From NCBI GenBank assembly GCA_034401795.1, contig CM067366.1:78359470-78423469 (forward strand): a stretch of 64,000 bases of DNA, in the 5' to 3' direction. Source of the stretch: Chaetoderma sp. LZ-2023a. Lineage: Eukaryota; Mollusca; Caudofoveata; Chaetodermatida; Chaetodermatidae. The position numbers were made by a program, and so were the translations under genes. The notes under the pieces are model-generated. The model searched no databases. It was not told where the DNA came from and was given only the letters and a program-made list of their open reading frames with translations. Shown piece after piece: positions 1-11,325 of this stretch. The stretch's first letter is position 1, and the number at the start of each line of letters is the position of its first letter.

Positions 1-281
1 GTTTTGAATCAATTCCTCCAGCGGTTTCGGAGAAGTTCTTTAGTGTTTCTAAAAATCAGCTATTTTGGCCGGCCAATCGGCTTCATTTGAACAAACCTGA
101 ATCTCTATGCCCTAGGGATGCTTCCTGCCAAATATAATTGAAATCGGCCCAGTGGTTCTTGAGAAGTCATTTTAAAGGAAAAGTTCACGGATGGACGGAC
201 AACGGACGGATGACGGATGGACACACGACGGACGGTCGTCACGACATAAGCTCACTTGGCCTTTCAGGCCAGGTGAGCTAA
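1..281 (+). mobile_element. 3' end of a CTCACCTGG-type (Helitron-like?) repeat
   Basis: This is the terminal part of the same repeat seen complete at 55679-56908; the stretch from 'gttttgaatcaattcc' to 'ataagctcac' matches 56633-56893 closely. A run of ACGGACGGA-type repeats (190-240) precedes a terminal hairpin at 250-277 (GCTCACTTGGCC, short loop, GGCCAGGTGAGC) followed by CTAA. A 3' hairpin plus CTRR end resembles Helitrons, but I see no Rep/helicase coding and no typical 5' TC. The element abuts the body of a DIRS copy, so it probably inserted into it; its 5' part lies outside the window. Confidence 0.55.
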
Positions 282-970
282 AAACCAGAAGTAGCATAGG
301 AACCGGAAATACACAAACCGGAAGAAGAAAAAACCAGAAGCGTAAGAGGAACGACCGGAAACGGAAACTGGAAGTAGCCCTGGGTCCTGGAGACCCGAAT
401 CTACTAAGCACAAACCGGAAGTGCTTGACAAACCGGAAGCTACCGAACATCCTGATTGCAATAAGAAAGAAACAGGCGATCTTTTAACATTCCTGGCTAC
501 CGGAATTACAAAAAACTTGACATTGGCATTTGAATCGGGGACTTCTGTCGCCGACACCACTACTTGAGGGTAATGCCTCTCCTCAAGACTTAGGTGGGTT
601 TTGCCAGGTGACCTGCTCGAGTTCACCTTTAGGGCTTCTTCTTCGAGTCTTTGGATTTCGGTTTCGGGGACCGAATCTCTTGCCTGGACGTGAGGGAAGT
701 AGGCTTCCCCCATTTGCGGACACGCCCGCTAACCTTCTGGTTATCATCCGACTCGGATGAAACATCTAAAGCCGCACGAATGGCAGACGAAATTCGCTCA
801 TCTAACAACTTTGTATAAAATCTCGCAAAAAGAGCTAAAACGGCATCAAAATTAGAAGAGCCCCCCCCCCCCCCCCCCCCCCCCGTTGCTGGTGTAGACG
901 ATACAGAAGGGCTTGCAAAAGACACAACTTTAGATTTGGTAGCAACGAAGGGGAAGCGATCAATGGGCAA
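282..970 (-). pseudogene. DIRS family 1 gag-like ORF1 remnant
   Basis: Two overlapping minus-strand frames cover this block. One (970 to 629) has a glycine run, a segment with 'FDAVLALFARFYTKLL', an acidic-serine stretch and a basic Lys/Pro/Ser tail. The other (713 to 264) continues with Ser/Gly-rich repeats such as 'SGLSSTSGLCLVDSG', encoded by CCGGAAGT-type DNA repeats. The frame change and the position of the block next to the 5' ITR suggest a decayed nucleocapsid-like ORF1. The glycine run comes from a homopolymer C tract at about 861-884, a natural slippage site. No zinc knuckle is visible. The assignment is by position and by similarity to 46400-47330. Confidence 0.45.
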
Positions 971-1564
971 CGCCCCTTTGCTCCAAAATCCTTAAAATAT
1001 GCTTTAGAGACAGTCGACGACCATCCTTTGCATATGTGCATTTCACCTTCTCGAGTGATTTGACAGGCTCCTAAAAACTAAATAAAAATAGAGAATGAAG
1101 CATACAGCTTCGAAAACTTCGGAGAACTTCTCTAAATTAATGAGTCTGATAAAGGGAAAGACAAGCATCTGCTCAGAGAAAGCGGGAAAATTGAAATTCA
1201 AATATGTCTAATGGAAAGAACAACTAGATTTCAAACTTTCTTAGGGATATAAAACGAAATGCACTAAAAGATTTGATTCTAGAAATAAGTTAATATAAAG
1301 GCTCTTAGAGTTTAATTGAGGGTTAGAAATGATGATGATGACTTAGGCATTTTGCTTACCATGAAAACGGGATACCACCACGAAGACCGGTAACATATAT
1401 ACAGAGTATACAATGCAGTAAAAACCACGAAATACTCACTAAACATAAATTAGGGAAGATAGGCTTCATATTAGGCATAATCATGGATTGAAGCACTCAC
1501 AAATAAGTAAGCCGAACTCAGCACAAAGCTATAAAATCCTAGCTGGAATATTTGCAGACTGTAC

Positions 1565-1871
1565 TGCTTGCAGAATATTTGAAAAGTGAAACTGTTTCCT
1601 ATTTGGGCTCCTATGCACATGTGCGACCATGCTTAGTGACAGGTGTCACCAAGGAGTGAGTACACACTGGTGCCAGTCTTTATCAGGTCATATGCTAGGG
1701 GTGTACCCTACCAGTAGCCTGGTTGAGGATATATATATATATATAGAAATGGAATAGGCATATGGGGGTTTGTAAGCAAGCATAAAAATCTTATTCTGGT
1801 GGCTAAATGCAGAGTAGTTGATTTAGCAAGTAGTGATTGAACGGTATAGATGTTTTTGTGGTGTAATAACA
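1565..1871 (-). repeat. Right inverted terminal repeat, DIRS family 1 copy 1
   Basis: Similar to 47815-48095 in direct orientation, and to 41745-42060 and 61200-61520 in inverted orientation. It ends at the 'gtggtgtaataac' terminus. In DIRS elements the ends serve as recombination substrates of the circular intermediate; that role is known for the class and is not shown here. Confidence 0.7.
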
Positions 1872-2006
1872 ACTGGAATTCCTCCATTGATTATGGCGTC
1901 GGATATTTGAGTGACAGATCAGATTACTCCATTACGGAAACCTCATGGCAAACACATTTACCTTTTCTCTGTCACATCTCAGGTCTGCAATGGAGGAATC
2001 CAGTTT

Positions 2007-2345
2007 TAGGTATGCCCCACCCATCTCTTGCCAATCTCCACCCACATGTTACCCGTGTTGGAATCGATCGATCCCTGTATCTCAATTTCCAGAAAATTAT
2101 ACAGGTAAGCTGTTGAATATTTTGAAACTAATTTGACTGAGCGCTATTGCTGCCATGGTCCTGTCTAATTAGTTTCAAAATATTCAACAGCATGTTTATT
2201 AAATAGTAAAGACATACAATTCGCACAACAATGCTTAGTACATCATCAATTATGTGTTTGTGATGAGCTTATCTATGTCATTCATGATTATGACGTCATC
2301 CTACATATTACAGGTGAAAAAATATGACGTCATATGATTGATGGA
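2007..2345 (+). mobile_element. Family C non-autonomous repeat with central hairpin and CRE-like motifs
   Basis: Starts near 'tatgccccacccatc', passes a GATCGATC motif and a 'caggtaagctgttgaata' block, then a hairpin at about 2112-2191 whose arms are GAATATTTTGAAACTAATT and its complement. After the hairpin come 'gacatacaattcg' and two TGACGTCA palindromes near 2290 and 2325, ending at 'gattgatggataaac'. The same order recurs at 16733-17095, 17343-17675 and 59656-59985, which defines the element. No ORF. Its superfamily is unknown to me. Confidence 0.6.
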
Positions 2346-3730
2346 TAAACTTGAATCGTCCATTGCACATCATGGTTTGTCAAGTCTCTTCCAACAAAAC
2401 AGTTGGGTTCTACAGGTATGACTTGGTTAATTAGAGACATAACTTGTTTTACTCACCTGGAAAATGTTGTTATATCCTGGAAGAGCGGAATCGTCAACTT
2501 TTTCTATAAGCTTTATTTGGTTCAGCGGTATACTCCCTTTCAGACGCTGCAAGAAAATATTACATCCATTAAGGTGAATCGTCATGGATATATGTAATAG
2601 ACACAACAATTAAATAACAGTTTGTAGTGCAATAATATTTTTTGTAACTAGTATAATTTCTAGAGTTTATATTTTTTTAACAAACAGAAGACAGATTATC
2701 TATCGCTCATCTTGGACGGAGTTCTTTTGTTATTAATTAAGCAGCATCCAATGATATGACACAAAAGTGCAAATATAACCTCAAAAAAACATATTTATTG
2801 CTAGTAAAGGATATTGATGATGCACAAACTTAACTAAATATATACTGAATATTTTTATATCAATTAGGGTAGCAGCAACTTTCAGTCAAATTGTTATCAA
2901 AATATTCACAATAGTCACATGATTTCATACAAATTTTTCTGTTGATTCGGGATGAAAATGGTGAAATAAAGTGTAAATAATTTTCAAGTTCACAATATTT
3001 ATGCAAATTGCACAGGTTTAAAGAGAATTATTATATTTTTAAAATAACACAAAAACATCATTGTCTTAGGCAACAAGGCGTGCATAATCTGCGACCTTTG
3101 TTACTAAGCATAGCCTGGCTGAACAAAACCTATACACACCCAAAACACCACATTTTATAATCTCAATCTAATCAGAATAAACAAAATCTTTTGGATGCGC
3201 ACAGTCTACATTTAACATGTATTTGTTAGGCGTAAATATTTATGAAGATCTATGCAAAACAGTTAACAAAGAAACATTCCTGAGGCCAGGTATGTGTAAT
3301 ACAGATAATGTATAGTATGGTAATATTTTATGCTGCATATAAAAAATGACACCAGGAATATAAATTTCATTAAAACCATCTATTGCATGGCTTCTAAGAC
3401 AAATATAACTCTGGTTTCAGGGGAAAGGGGGGGGGCACACTCAGCTTAACATAACTATCCACATCACTGACTTTGATGTGGCACGCTGCATTATATTGAT
3501 GAAAATTGATATAAGAGCAGGAAGATGAATTACAGGCAAGTTGGGATGCCATTCGTTTCTTGCGCATCTTCTTCGATCAGGACATTTTTCTCATGAGTTA
3601 AACGAGTGGTCATTGGCATAATAATTTCCTCCGGAGTATGGGGATAAAAAGAATTGAATCTTTACCTGTCTGCCTGCTGCAGGCTACATTTTCATTGGGG
3701 GTTTAACTCTTGGATATACTGATTACTTAA
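2346..3730. other. AT-rich intergenic stretch without recognisable feature
   Basis: I see no long ORF, repeat family or RNA gene here. The frames of 60-68 codons are chance-length. A short G run lies at about 3427-3435. Confidence 0.5.
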
Positions 3731-3790
3731 TATTTTGAAAAATAGTTTGACTGAAATTTTAGTCAAATTGTTTTCAAAGTATTCAGTAAA
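3731..3790. repeat. Short family D hairpin
   Basis: An imperfect inverted repeat in which 'atttgaaaaatagtttgact' pairs with 'agtcaaattgttttcaaagt', resembling the cores at 5263-5365 and 28664-28755 but without the GTTGTTGGTGG inner stem. Confidence 0.45.
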
Positions 3791-3962
3791 TCAAGAGAAA
3801 TTTCTCATTGAAATTGGCTGGTGGCTCGCAGCAGTGAGACAGTTAATGGGCACTAGAACTACCCTGTATTCATACCAGAATATATTATCTAATAACCTAA
3901 CATGGGATGATACAAAACTCAGTCTTCTGCATGAAGAATAGTTATCAGAAAAATAGTCATTC

Positions 3963-4183
3963 TTAACCCCTTTAAACCTTGAATTTGTTCAAAGAAAATG
4001 TCAATTTGCAGACCAAAAGAAGACTACTGTTTAAAGCTTAGAGCTGGAATGACTGGCTCGGTTATCGAGCCACTTATTCCAGTGGTAAATTTTCAAAAAT
4101 AGTCTTCTCTTTGTCTGCAAATTGACATTTCTCAAGCCCACTCTAGAAGCCATTTTTGTCTGATATAAGGGTTAAAGAGTTAA
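3963..4183. mobile_element. Family A TTAA-bounded fold-back MITE
   Basis: Bounded by TTAA on both sides, with CCCCTTTAAACC-like and GGGTTAAAGAG termini. It is a near-complete palindrome: 'gtcaatttgcagacca' pairs with 'tctgcaaattgacatt', and the centre is GGCTCGGTTATCGAGCC flanked by TGGAATGAC/GTCATTCCA-type arms. No coding capacity. TTAA target sites and CCCTT ends fit non-autonomous piggyBac-like elements. More than 20 relatives of this family occur in the window. Confidence 0.7.
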
Positions 4184-4776
4184 TACACCTAAATCAATGC
4201 TCAGAGCACAACTGCCGGCTGGTAACTCCGCCAACAAGCAACTGACTCGCGTTGAGTTATTATATTGCACTAAAATACACCGCAATTTAAACCATTTCTA
4301 TGACAAACTAAAATCACTACATTATTTAAGTCATACCTCATTGTAATCAGCATTCAAAGCATTATTTTTTATATTTTTGTAAAATTTTTTCACAGAATTA
4401 TTTGTGTATATAAAATACACAATTATATGTAGATTTATTAAATCAAGTGGACATTAGGGACTATTTTAAAATCGCAAGCAACTGTATTAAATTTTGCAAA
4501 ACTATAAAAACTAATACAGATATGTACAGAAAATTGGCTTAGCTTTCCAATGATGTATGACTTCAATAATATTATGAAATTAGTTCTTCATACAAACTGT
4601 TTAAAGTGCATTGTATTTGATTCTAATAGTAAAGTAATGCTGTTTGCGCGCTGGCTATCACAATTACCAGCCAGAAGTGGTATGCGCAATGCATTCTGGG
4701 AAGGTGTTTTCCCAAAATACACTAATGTGGGAAAAGTCTAGTTGTCATGAAATGGATACACCAAGGAAAGGCTAAT
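4184..4776. other. Unannotated AT-rich stretch
   Basis: Nothing supportable beyond chance ORFs, for example a 63-codon frame at 4550-4741 with no recognisable domain. Confidence 0.45.
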
Positions 4777-5001
4777 TTAACCCTTTAATGGTCATACCTG
4801 CCAAAACCTGCCTCTGCTATTGTCTTGTGGAACGTCCACTTACACACCAAGAACACAATTTTTGAAAAATTACCACTGGAATGATGAGCCAGTCATTTCA
4901 GTGATAAATTTTCAAAAATTCTATTCTCTTGGCCTGTAAATGGACATTCAATAAGAAAATATTAAAATTTTCTTGACTAAATCTGACTATTAAAGGGTTA
5001 A
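4777..5001. mobile_element. Family A MITE, well-preserved copy
   Basis: Exact TTAA at both borders with termini CCCTTTAATGGTCA and TGACTATTAAAGGG. The central hairpin carries GATGAGCCAGTCATTTCAG and the inner arms 'ttgaaaaattaccactgg'. It is one of the clearest copies for defining the ends. Confidence 0.75.
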
Positions 5002-5069
5002 GAGATGCTGACAAGAATGTCACATAAATGCTGATATCAACTTAAATTATTTACATCAAGAGGTGCTTT

Positions 5070-5430
5070 AACTGTCCGACTCAGCTGCAAGTCACCAGAT
5101 AATAATTTCAATGGACAATAACACTGGACCTGCTGAATATTTTAAAAACAATTTGACTGTTACTTGTTGGTGTCCTAGCAAGTCCAGAGTTAAACCCCAT
5201 GAAAAATATAGTCAGCATATATCCACCAGGAAGACGATAATTTCAATGAGCAATAACTCTGGATTTGCTGAATATTTTGAAAAGAATTTGACTGAAAGTT
5301 GTTGGTGGCTATCCCACCAACAACTTTCAGTTAAATTCTTTTCAAAATTTTCAGCAGATCCAGAGTTAAACTCCATGAAAATTGTAGTCAGCAGATATTC
5401 AGCAGTTTGAGAGCTAAAGATGCCTGTTCA
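5070..5430. mobile_element. Family D hairpin element (tandem 1.5 copies)
   Basis: A partial copy (5095-5230) precedes a full hairpin at 5263-5365, whose arms read GAATATTTTGAAAAGAATTT / complement and inner stem AAAGTTGTTGGTGG / CCACCAACAACTTT. Flanks 'aacactggacctgctg' and 'aactctggatttgctg' repeat. Related full copies lie at 28636-28830 and 59235-59460. The 99-codon frame here is produced by the repeat and is not a gene. Confidence 0.55.
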
Positions 5431-5617
5431 CCAAAATGACCAATCTAATTCTCCAAGCATACAATCCTAAGTATCTAAGTTCTTTATTGTCAGGGTTGAA
5501 TGCTTTGACTGATAATAGAGGAGAAATGGATGGGCAAACAATAGACAGATGTGATAGACCAAGCATACATTGTGCTCTGGGGCAGTTGACATAATAATTC
5601 TTTTTACCAGTATATTA

Positions 5618-5821
5618 CCGTTATCACTCTGATATCAATATTCTATCTTTTACTGGTCAACAGCAAAGAAACGGGTGTACATTTTTCAACAATTTTGGTG
5701 GACGAGGTTGCTGTCTATGACAGCAACATTGTCCACCAAATTTGTTGAAAAATGCTACCAAGTTCATCTTTTAATTTAATTTAAAATTTAAAATTTTTGC
5801 GATCAGAGTGGTAAGGGTTAA
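5618..5821. mobile_element. Family B fold-back MITE
   Basis: Palindromic element with left part 'ccgttatcactctgatat' and right part 'agagtggtaagggtTAA'. The centre pairs GGTTGCTGTCTATGACAGC with the complementary strand, and inner arms are TTTTTCAACAATTTTGGTGG/complement. The left TTAA border is eroded. Better copies are at 16110-16316 and 30088-30297. Confidence 0.65.
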
Positions 5822-5869
5822 CAAGAATTTCGTGGAATTACCCTCAATACTGATTTGCTTAATGCGCAA

Positions 5870-6795
5870 AATTTACGTTGACCCTTCTGCTGTTATCAGA
5901 GGTGATACCTATGTCTCAAATTCTACTCCGCTGGAGAGATAGATAAGATTTGTGAAATGCAAAAACTTAGTGTTGAAAAATAAAATTTTGCAGAGGTCAG
6001 AGTGACATTGACCTTTGACTGGGTGACATCCCTGTCACCACCCTGCCTCCTCTTGGTAGCACGAACTATGTACCCAAGTTGTGTTCAATTAGGGTTGAGT
6101 AATCCAGAAATATAAGCCGATAAGACACGTTAATGCAAAAAATTAATGCTTGTTAGTACCCCCCAAAAAATTAATGCCGACAGTAACAAACTTTTGTAGA
6201 GGTTAGAGATGACCTTTGAACAGGTGGCCTCCCTGCCAACATTAAGCATCCTCATCGTATGAGCAACCGCAATCCAGAAATATAAGCTGATAATATCTGC
6301 TAAACTAAAAACTTAACGTTGAAATATAAAAAAGGTTTTGCGAGGTCAGAATGATCTAAACCTTTGACATGGTGACCTCTCCGTTAGCATCCTGCATCAG
6401 CATAGTAGGAGCAACCATGTACACAATTTGTATTCCATTCGGGTTGACCAATCACAAAATATAACTTTCATAGGTGATACCTTGACTTTTGATCTTGTGA
6501 CCGCCCCGTCACCATCCTGTATCCACTTCACATAAGCAACCGAGTACCCAAGTTGTGTTTCCATTAGGGTTGACAAATCCTGAAATATCAGCTGATAAGA
6601 TTTGCTAAACGCAAAAAAATTAATGTTGAAAAATAAGTTTTGTAAAAGACAGAGTAACCTTTGACCTTGTGATCTCACTGTCACCATCCTGCATCCTCTT
6701 CGCATAAACAAGCATGTACGCAAGTTGTGGTCAATTAGGGTTGACCATTCCCGAAATTTAAGCTAATAAGACTTGCTAAACTTAAATACTTAACA
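5870..6795. repeat. Tandem degenerate repeat, about 125-200 bp units
   Basis: At least five degenerate units share 'gtcaccatcctg', 'attagggttgac', 'ataagctgataagat' and 'aacttaacgttga' blocks, near 6020, 6230, 6390, 6510 and 6680. A further unit at 10786-10940 continues the array on the far side of a 4-kb insertion. No gene. The frame at 6397-6723 is a repeat artefact. Confidence 0.6.
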
Positions 6796-7598
6796 CTGAA
6801 CAAGGAACAAGAGGCCCAAATCCCTGTGATGCTCACCTGGACCATTAGCATTTGAGCCATTTGTATTTAAATAGACATGATGGATAATTTTCGGAAAATC
6901 CAAGATGCCCACCAAAAAACTGACCAATCAAGATTCTCATTTGATATGATGAAGCCAAACGTCATAGGACCCAAGTTTTGTTGAAAGCGAGCCATTAATT
7001 AAGGAGTACTGTTTTTTAAATGGTTCTGGAAAATTTTCAGAAAATCCAAGATGGCTGCCAAAGCATTGATCTATCAAAATTCATAAGATATTTTCTAGAG
7101 GCAACCACCGCTGGATCATTCCAGAAAGTTTGTTTGATATTGCTAAGCGGTTAATGAGGCGCATTATTTTAAACGAATTCCCATTTTTCTGGGAAAATCC
7201 AAGATGGCCACTCAAACAAATCAAACAGTCAAACTTCTGTACATAAGAAATGAAGCATACCACCCTTTCAGCTGAGTTTGGTTGAAATCGGCCATGCAGC
7301 GGTTAATGCGTAATGCGGTTAATCTGTATATACGCTCCCAAACCTACCTTCCTAAGGTCCTTCTAGCCCAGTCTGGTTGAGATCTCCCAAGCAGTTAATG
7401 AGTAGAGTTTTAAGATTTCTAGCCATTTTTTTTGGAAAATTCAAGATTGGCATCGAATAAATTTACCCATCAAGATTCTGTATACAAGCTCTGATGCACA
7501 CCACACTAGGGACCTTCCAGCTGAGTTTGCTTGAAATCATTCAAGTGGTTAATGAGGCGTAACCTTTTAACTGATTTCCAAAAATTAAAAATAAATGG
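6796..7598 (+). mobile_element. CAAGAGGCCC-type element, 5' portion with ~130-bp internal repeats
   Basis: Opens with 'acaagaggcccaaatccc' and 'gctcacctgg', the same start as the insertion at 55679. It holds degenerate units sharing 'tttctgggaaaatccaagatgg' -type text (kept partial here) and 'gttaatgaggcg'. No clear 3' hairpin before the next element start at 7599, so it appears truncated or nested. The related start at 57050-57180 shares 'aatagacatgaataatt'. Confidence 0.5.
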
Positions 7599-8274
7599 CC
7601 CAAGGGCCATGGTGCTCACTTAGCCGATGAGGAACTGTAAACATGTTTAGATTAATTAATGGACACCAAGCACCACTGGTCCATCAGGCAATTATAACTG
7701 TTGACATAGTCCAATGGTCCTTATCATTATTGACCAATGCGGCAATCATCCTTACCACTAATACAACAAGAGCTCCGCAAACGGTGCATAATACCACGAT
7801 GTGATGACAAATCAATGAATGAGAGCTATCAGATGTAGACCAGTGATCCTAGGAAGGTTCAACGTGATCTGCTAAATAGTCATGGAGTTATCATCTGGAA
7901 ATAATTTTCCAATAAATTTTTTCCTCAGACCTAGTCCAGTCATCCCGTGAAGTTTCAAAGCGATCTGCTAACAGAAATGGAGAAATAACTTTTAGATTTA
8001 TGATTATCGTCGATTTCGACAGGTTTCTTCTCCAGAACTAGTCCAACCACCATATGAAGTTTCAAAGTAATCTGATAAACGGTAATGGAGTTATTATCCG
8101 GAAACCCATTTTCGAGATGGCCACCTTTGGCTGGCAGTCATCTTGGATTTTGGATTATCGTCGATTTCTATGAGTTTCTTTTCCAAACCTAGTCCAATCA
8201 CAATATACCATTAATCAATGGGGCAGTCATCCCTGACATTATTGTCAATTGATTAAAGTGTACTAAAGGAACCT

Positions 8275-10640
8275 TTCTGACAATTCATGTTTTAGTCCAT
8301 TAACAATTTATGAAATGTAACAGATTATTTTCCCCATAGGATCAATACTTAAAATGCATTAAAGAGTCAGAGTTATGGCCCTTATTTTAAGTTGTGGCTT
8401 CTTTTATAGGGCAAATAGATATTGCCTGAAGGAACATATCTGCTAAATTTGTTTATAATCCATCAACAATTGACAAAACAAAACCAAGTTGAATAGTTTA
8501 GTCTTAATGAACCGGAGTTATGGCCCTTGTTTAACCGTCCAGATTCTTTATATCCATAGTGTATCCACCTTCCCATCAACGCTGTAGGCCAAGGCATCCT
8601 TATCGTGCTACCCAAGCCCAAGAAGCCACCCCAGCCAATCTGTGGCCCATTGTGCTCCTTAACAGGATATGGAAAATCCCATCCAATGTTACTCTATGCC
8701 GCATTCGAGACAAGATCGCCGACTTGACCAGATCATGTCAAAGTGGCTTCAAACGTGGACGCAGCTGTGCAGACATTGTATGGGCTCAACGCATGCTTGA
8801 GTCGGTAGTCATGTCCAAACACCGGGATTTCCACAAAATCGGCATTGATATGTCACGAGCCTTCGACACAATTAAACGCGCAAAGATCCTAGATGTACTA
8901 CGCCAGGCCAGTTGCAATGAAGATGAGCTATGACTAGTGAGACTACTGCTTGCAGACACCAAGCTGAGAGTATGAGTCAAGTCAGTGAAGTCTGTAGAGT
9001 TTGAAGGATCAATCGGCTCCCCCCACACAGGGAGACGGTCTATCTATCCCCTGTTACCTGGCTGCTGCATTGAAATCCGTGTGGGAAAACTCCACAAGAC
9101 CAAACCCCCCCCAGTGTCAATAGTGGGCATGCCGCTAGAGATGGAATATGCCGACGATGTGGACTTTATATATGAGGAAAAGAAACCCCTCGACGAACTT
9201 CTACCAACAGCTGCAAGCAACCTAAAAAGTGAGAATCTCTTTACGAATGAATCCAAAACAGAGTTCACCCACTTATACCTATTTACAAAGCATGAAACCA
9301 AAGAAAATGACGATCCACTCCGTGGCAGCGAACCATGGAGGAAAAGTAAAATCCTGGGCTCACTGCTTTGCAGTACTGCTGACATTTCCAACGATGCACT
9401 ATACAAGATGTGTAATACGCCGCCGCTGTCTGTAAAAGTCGCCCAGCAAAGATGGTCCATATTTGGCCATGTGCTAAGGATGCCAGAAGACACACCAGCA
9501 CAGATAGCCTTGGAATTCGCACTACTCCGAGCCAGCAAATACAGAACCAAGAGAGGACGTCATTGCATAAATCTGCTAAGCGTGCTATGAGGTAACCTCA
9601 AGAAAGCAGGATTAGGTACACTCAAGTCAAGAATGTACCTAAGGAAGCTAAGGATTTTGGCTGAGCTCAAGACACAGTGGGCAAAAGCGAAGAAGGACTG
9701 ATTGCAGCAGTAGGATGTTTCTACTACTACAGCCGCAAAATACAGTAATCATATATACATAGTATAAATAGATATTTGACTGAAGGAACATATCTGCTAA
9801 ATTTGGTTTTAATCTATCAACAATTGGTGAACACGTGTATTTTCCCAATAGGGCTCAATTTACTTTAAAATGCCTTAATTAATCCCAGTTATATCCCTTG
9901 TATAAGGGCGTGGTCGATTCATATTCATAGCTCCTATAGATGTTGACTAAAGGAACATATTTACCAAATTTATTTGTAATCCATCAATAAATGACGAACC
10001 GTCAAACAAACGTATTTCCCCATAGGCTTCAATACTTTGAAAATATAGCAAGGGAAACAACTCTGCCATCTGTGGGCGTGGCCACTCCATATTCGTAGCC
10101 CACATAGACATTGCCTAAAGAAAAGTTTCTGCCACATAGGGTTTTAATCCATCGATAAATGACAAAACATGCCACAAACTTATTTTCCCCATAGGCTTCA
10201 ATACTTAAAAATGCCTTAATGAACCAGTGTGGCCCTTGTTTAAGGGCGTGGTCACTTTATATTAATAGCCCAATTAGATATTGCCTAAAGGAACATGTCT
10301 GCCAAATTTGGTTTTAATCAATCGATAATTGATGAAACATGCCACAAACATATTTTCTCCATAGGCTTCAATACTTTGAAAATATAGTAAGGGCCATAAC
10401 TCTGCTATTTGTAGGCGTGGCCACTTCATCCTCATAGCCCCAATAGATATTGCCTAAAGGAACATATTTGTTAAATTTGGTCTTAATCCATCGATAAATG
10501 ATGAAATGTGCCATTAACGTATTTTCCCCATAGCTTAAAGGCTTTAATAATTTGAAGATATAGCAAGGCCCCTAACTCTGTTATTTGTGGGGGTGACCTT
10601 TCATCTTCAAAGCACACATAGATATTGCCAAAATTTTGAA
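8275..10640. repeat. ~168-bp tandem array
   Basis: Units repeat 'gatattgcctaaaggaac', 'tttaatccatcgataaatg', 'attttccccataggct' and 'gggcgtgg' at about 8431, 9787, 9953, 10121, 10291 and 10457, spacing 166-170 bp. The first two listed units are separated by the inserted RT fragment. Such 'tatggcccttgttt' units are common in bivalve repeats (established knowledge, not verified here). Confidence 0.65.
8549..9763 (+). pseudogene. Non-LTR retrotransposon reverse transcriptase remnant
   Basis: A broken frame shows RT landmarks in order: 'RPIVLLN'-like 'WPIVLLNRIWKI' near the start, 'SCQSGFKRGRSCADIVWAQ', motif A 'GIDMSRAFDTIKR' (about 8841-8880), a degenerate motif B around 9000-9070 (SPHTG), motif C 'EYADDVDFI' (about 9146-9172), and the C-terminal 'QQRWSIFGHVLRMPEDT' signature (about 9444-9494). 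Stops at 8931 and 8972 and at least one frame change separate the blocks, so it is dead. No endonuclease domain is present, which fits 5' truncation. Candidate target duplications TATATCCATAGT (8549-8560) and TATATACATAGT (9752-9763) flank it inside the 168-bp array. The exact clade is unresolved. Confidence 0.8.
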
Positions 10641-10785
10641 TACAACTTCAGGAAGCCTACCACCATACGACCCTTCTAGCCAAATTTAAACAAAATCGGT
10701 CAAACCATTAAGGCGCGATTTGACGGATGGATGACAGATGGACGGACGGATGATGGACAGATACCATGGCATAAGCTCACTTGGG

Positions 10786-10945
10786 CCTTTCCCTGTCACC
10801 ATCCTACATCCTCTTCATATAAGCAACCATGTACACTTGTGTTCCATTAGGGTTACGAAATATAAGCTGATAAGATTTGGTAAACGTAAAAACTTAAACC
10901 TGAAAAGTCCAAACTGCGTCAAAACAGACAAATTTTGAAAATCGG
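10786..10945. repeat. Continuation of the 5870-6795 repeat array
   Basis: 'cctgtcaccatcctacat', 'attagggttacg' and 'ataagctgataagatttgg' match units at 6510-6700. This shows that 6796-10785 interrupts a once continuous array. Confidence 0.55.
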
Positions 10946-11325
10946 TTTCGTTTTGCTGCAGTGTAGTGCTAATCATCATATTAAACAAATTTTTTTAAAC
11001 TTAACATAAACTTAACGTTGAGGCTGTCACCCTCATTGGAAAAGTGACACATATGTCTCGCTTTCTGCTTTAATAAAAGTTAAATTTCTTTCTTTTTAAA
11101 CCGAAAGGATATTATTTTACAACCGTAAATCATGGCTAATTTGCTCATTAGCAGGGTAATGAGGCAGAGTCAATTTGTAATTTATCTTTAAAATTCTTAT
11201 TTATCTTGAGTTTTATTTGATTTATTTCATATTTAATTTGATGGGGTGTGTGAGGTGAATATAAAATTAACTAGATGATATAAATCAAATAATTTATAAG
11301 AAGTTCTGTCATGATACTCTAAGGA
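10946..11325. other. Unannotated AT-rich stretch
   Basis: No recognisable gene or repeat. It precedes the 160-175-bp tandem array. Confidence 0.4.

Larger units (their letters stand above)
282..1871 (-). mobile_element. DIRS-like family 1, copy 1 (right part only)
   Basis: The right inverted terminal repeat (about 1565-1871) matches that of the full copy at 41727-48095: it carries 'cctatttgggctcc', 'gtgattgaacggta' and 'gatgtttttgtggtgta'. The body upstream corresponds to the gag-like region of the full copy. RT, RNase H and recombinase parts are absent because the sequence to the left is replaced by the 1-281 repeat. The ITR is interrupted by a short TA microsatellite at 1729-1744. Coding sense is minus, as in both other family-1 copies. 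Confidence 0.75.
7599..10785 (+). mobile_element. Large CTCACTTGG-type element containing 168-bp tandem units
   Basis: Begins with 'atggcccaagggccatggt', a palindrome-like opening, then 'gctcacttagcc'. It ends with ACGGATGG/GACGGACGGA repeats and 'ggcataagctcacttgggcc'. The interior from about 8275 to 10640 is a tandem array, interrupted by the RT remnant at 8549-9763. Placement of both ends is inferred from the family pattern; no transposase or helicase is encoded. Confidence 0.5.

Noticed and set aside
191..487. 98-codon plus-strand ORF
   Set aside because: Antisense to the DIRS gag-like region and crosses the junction between two repeats.
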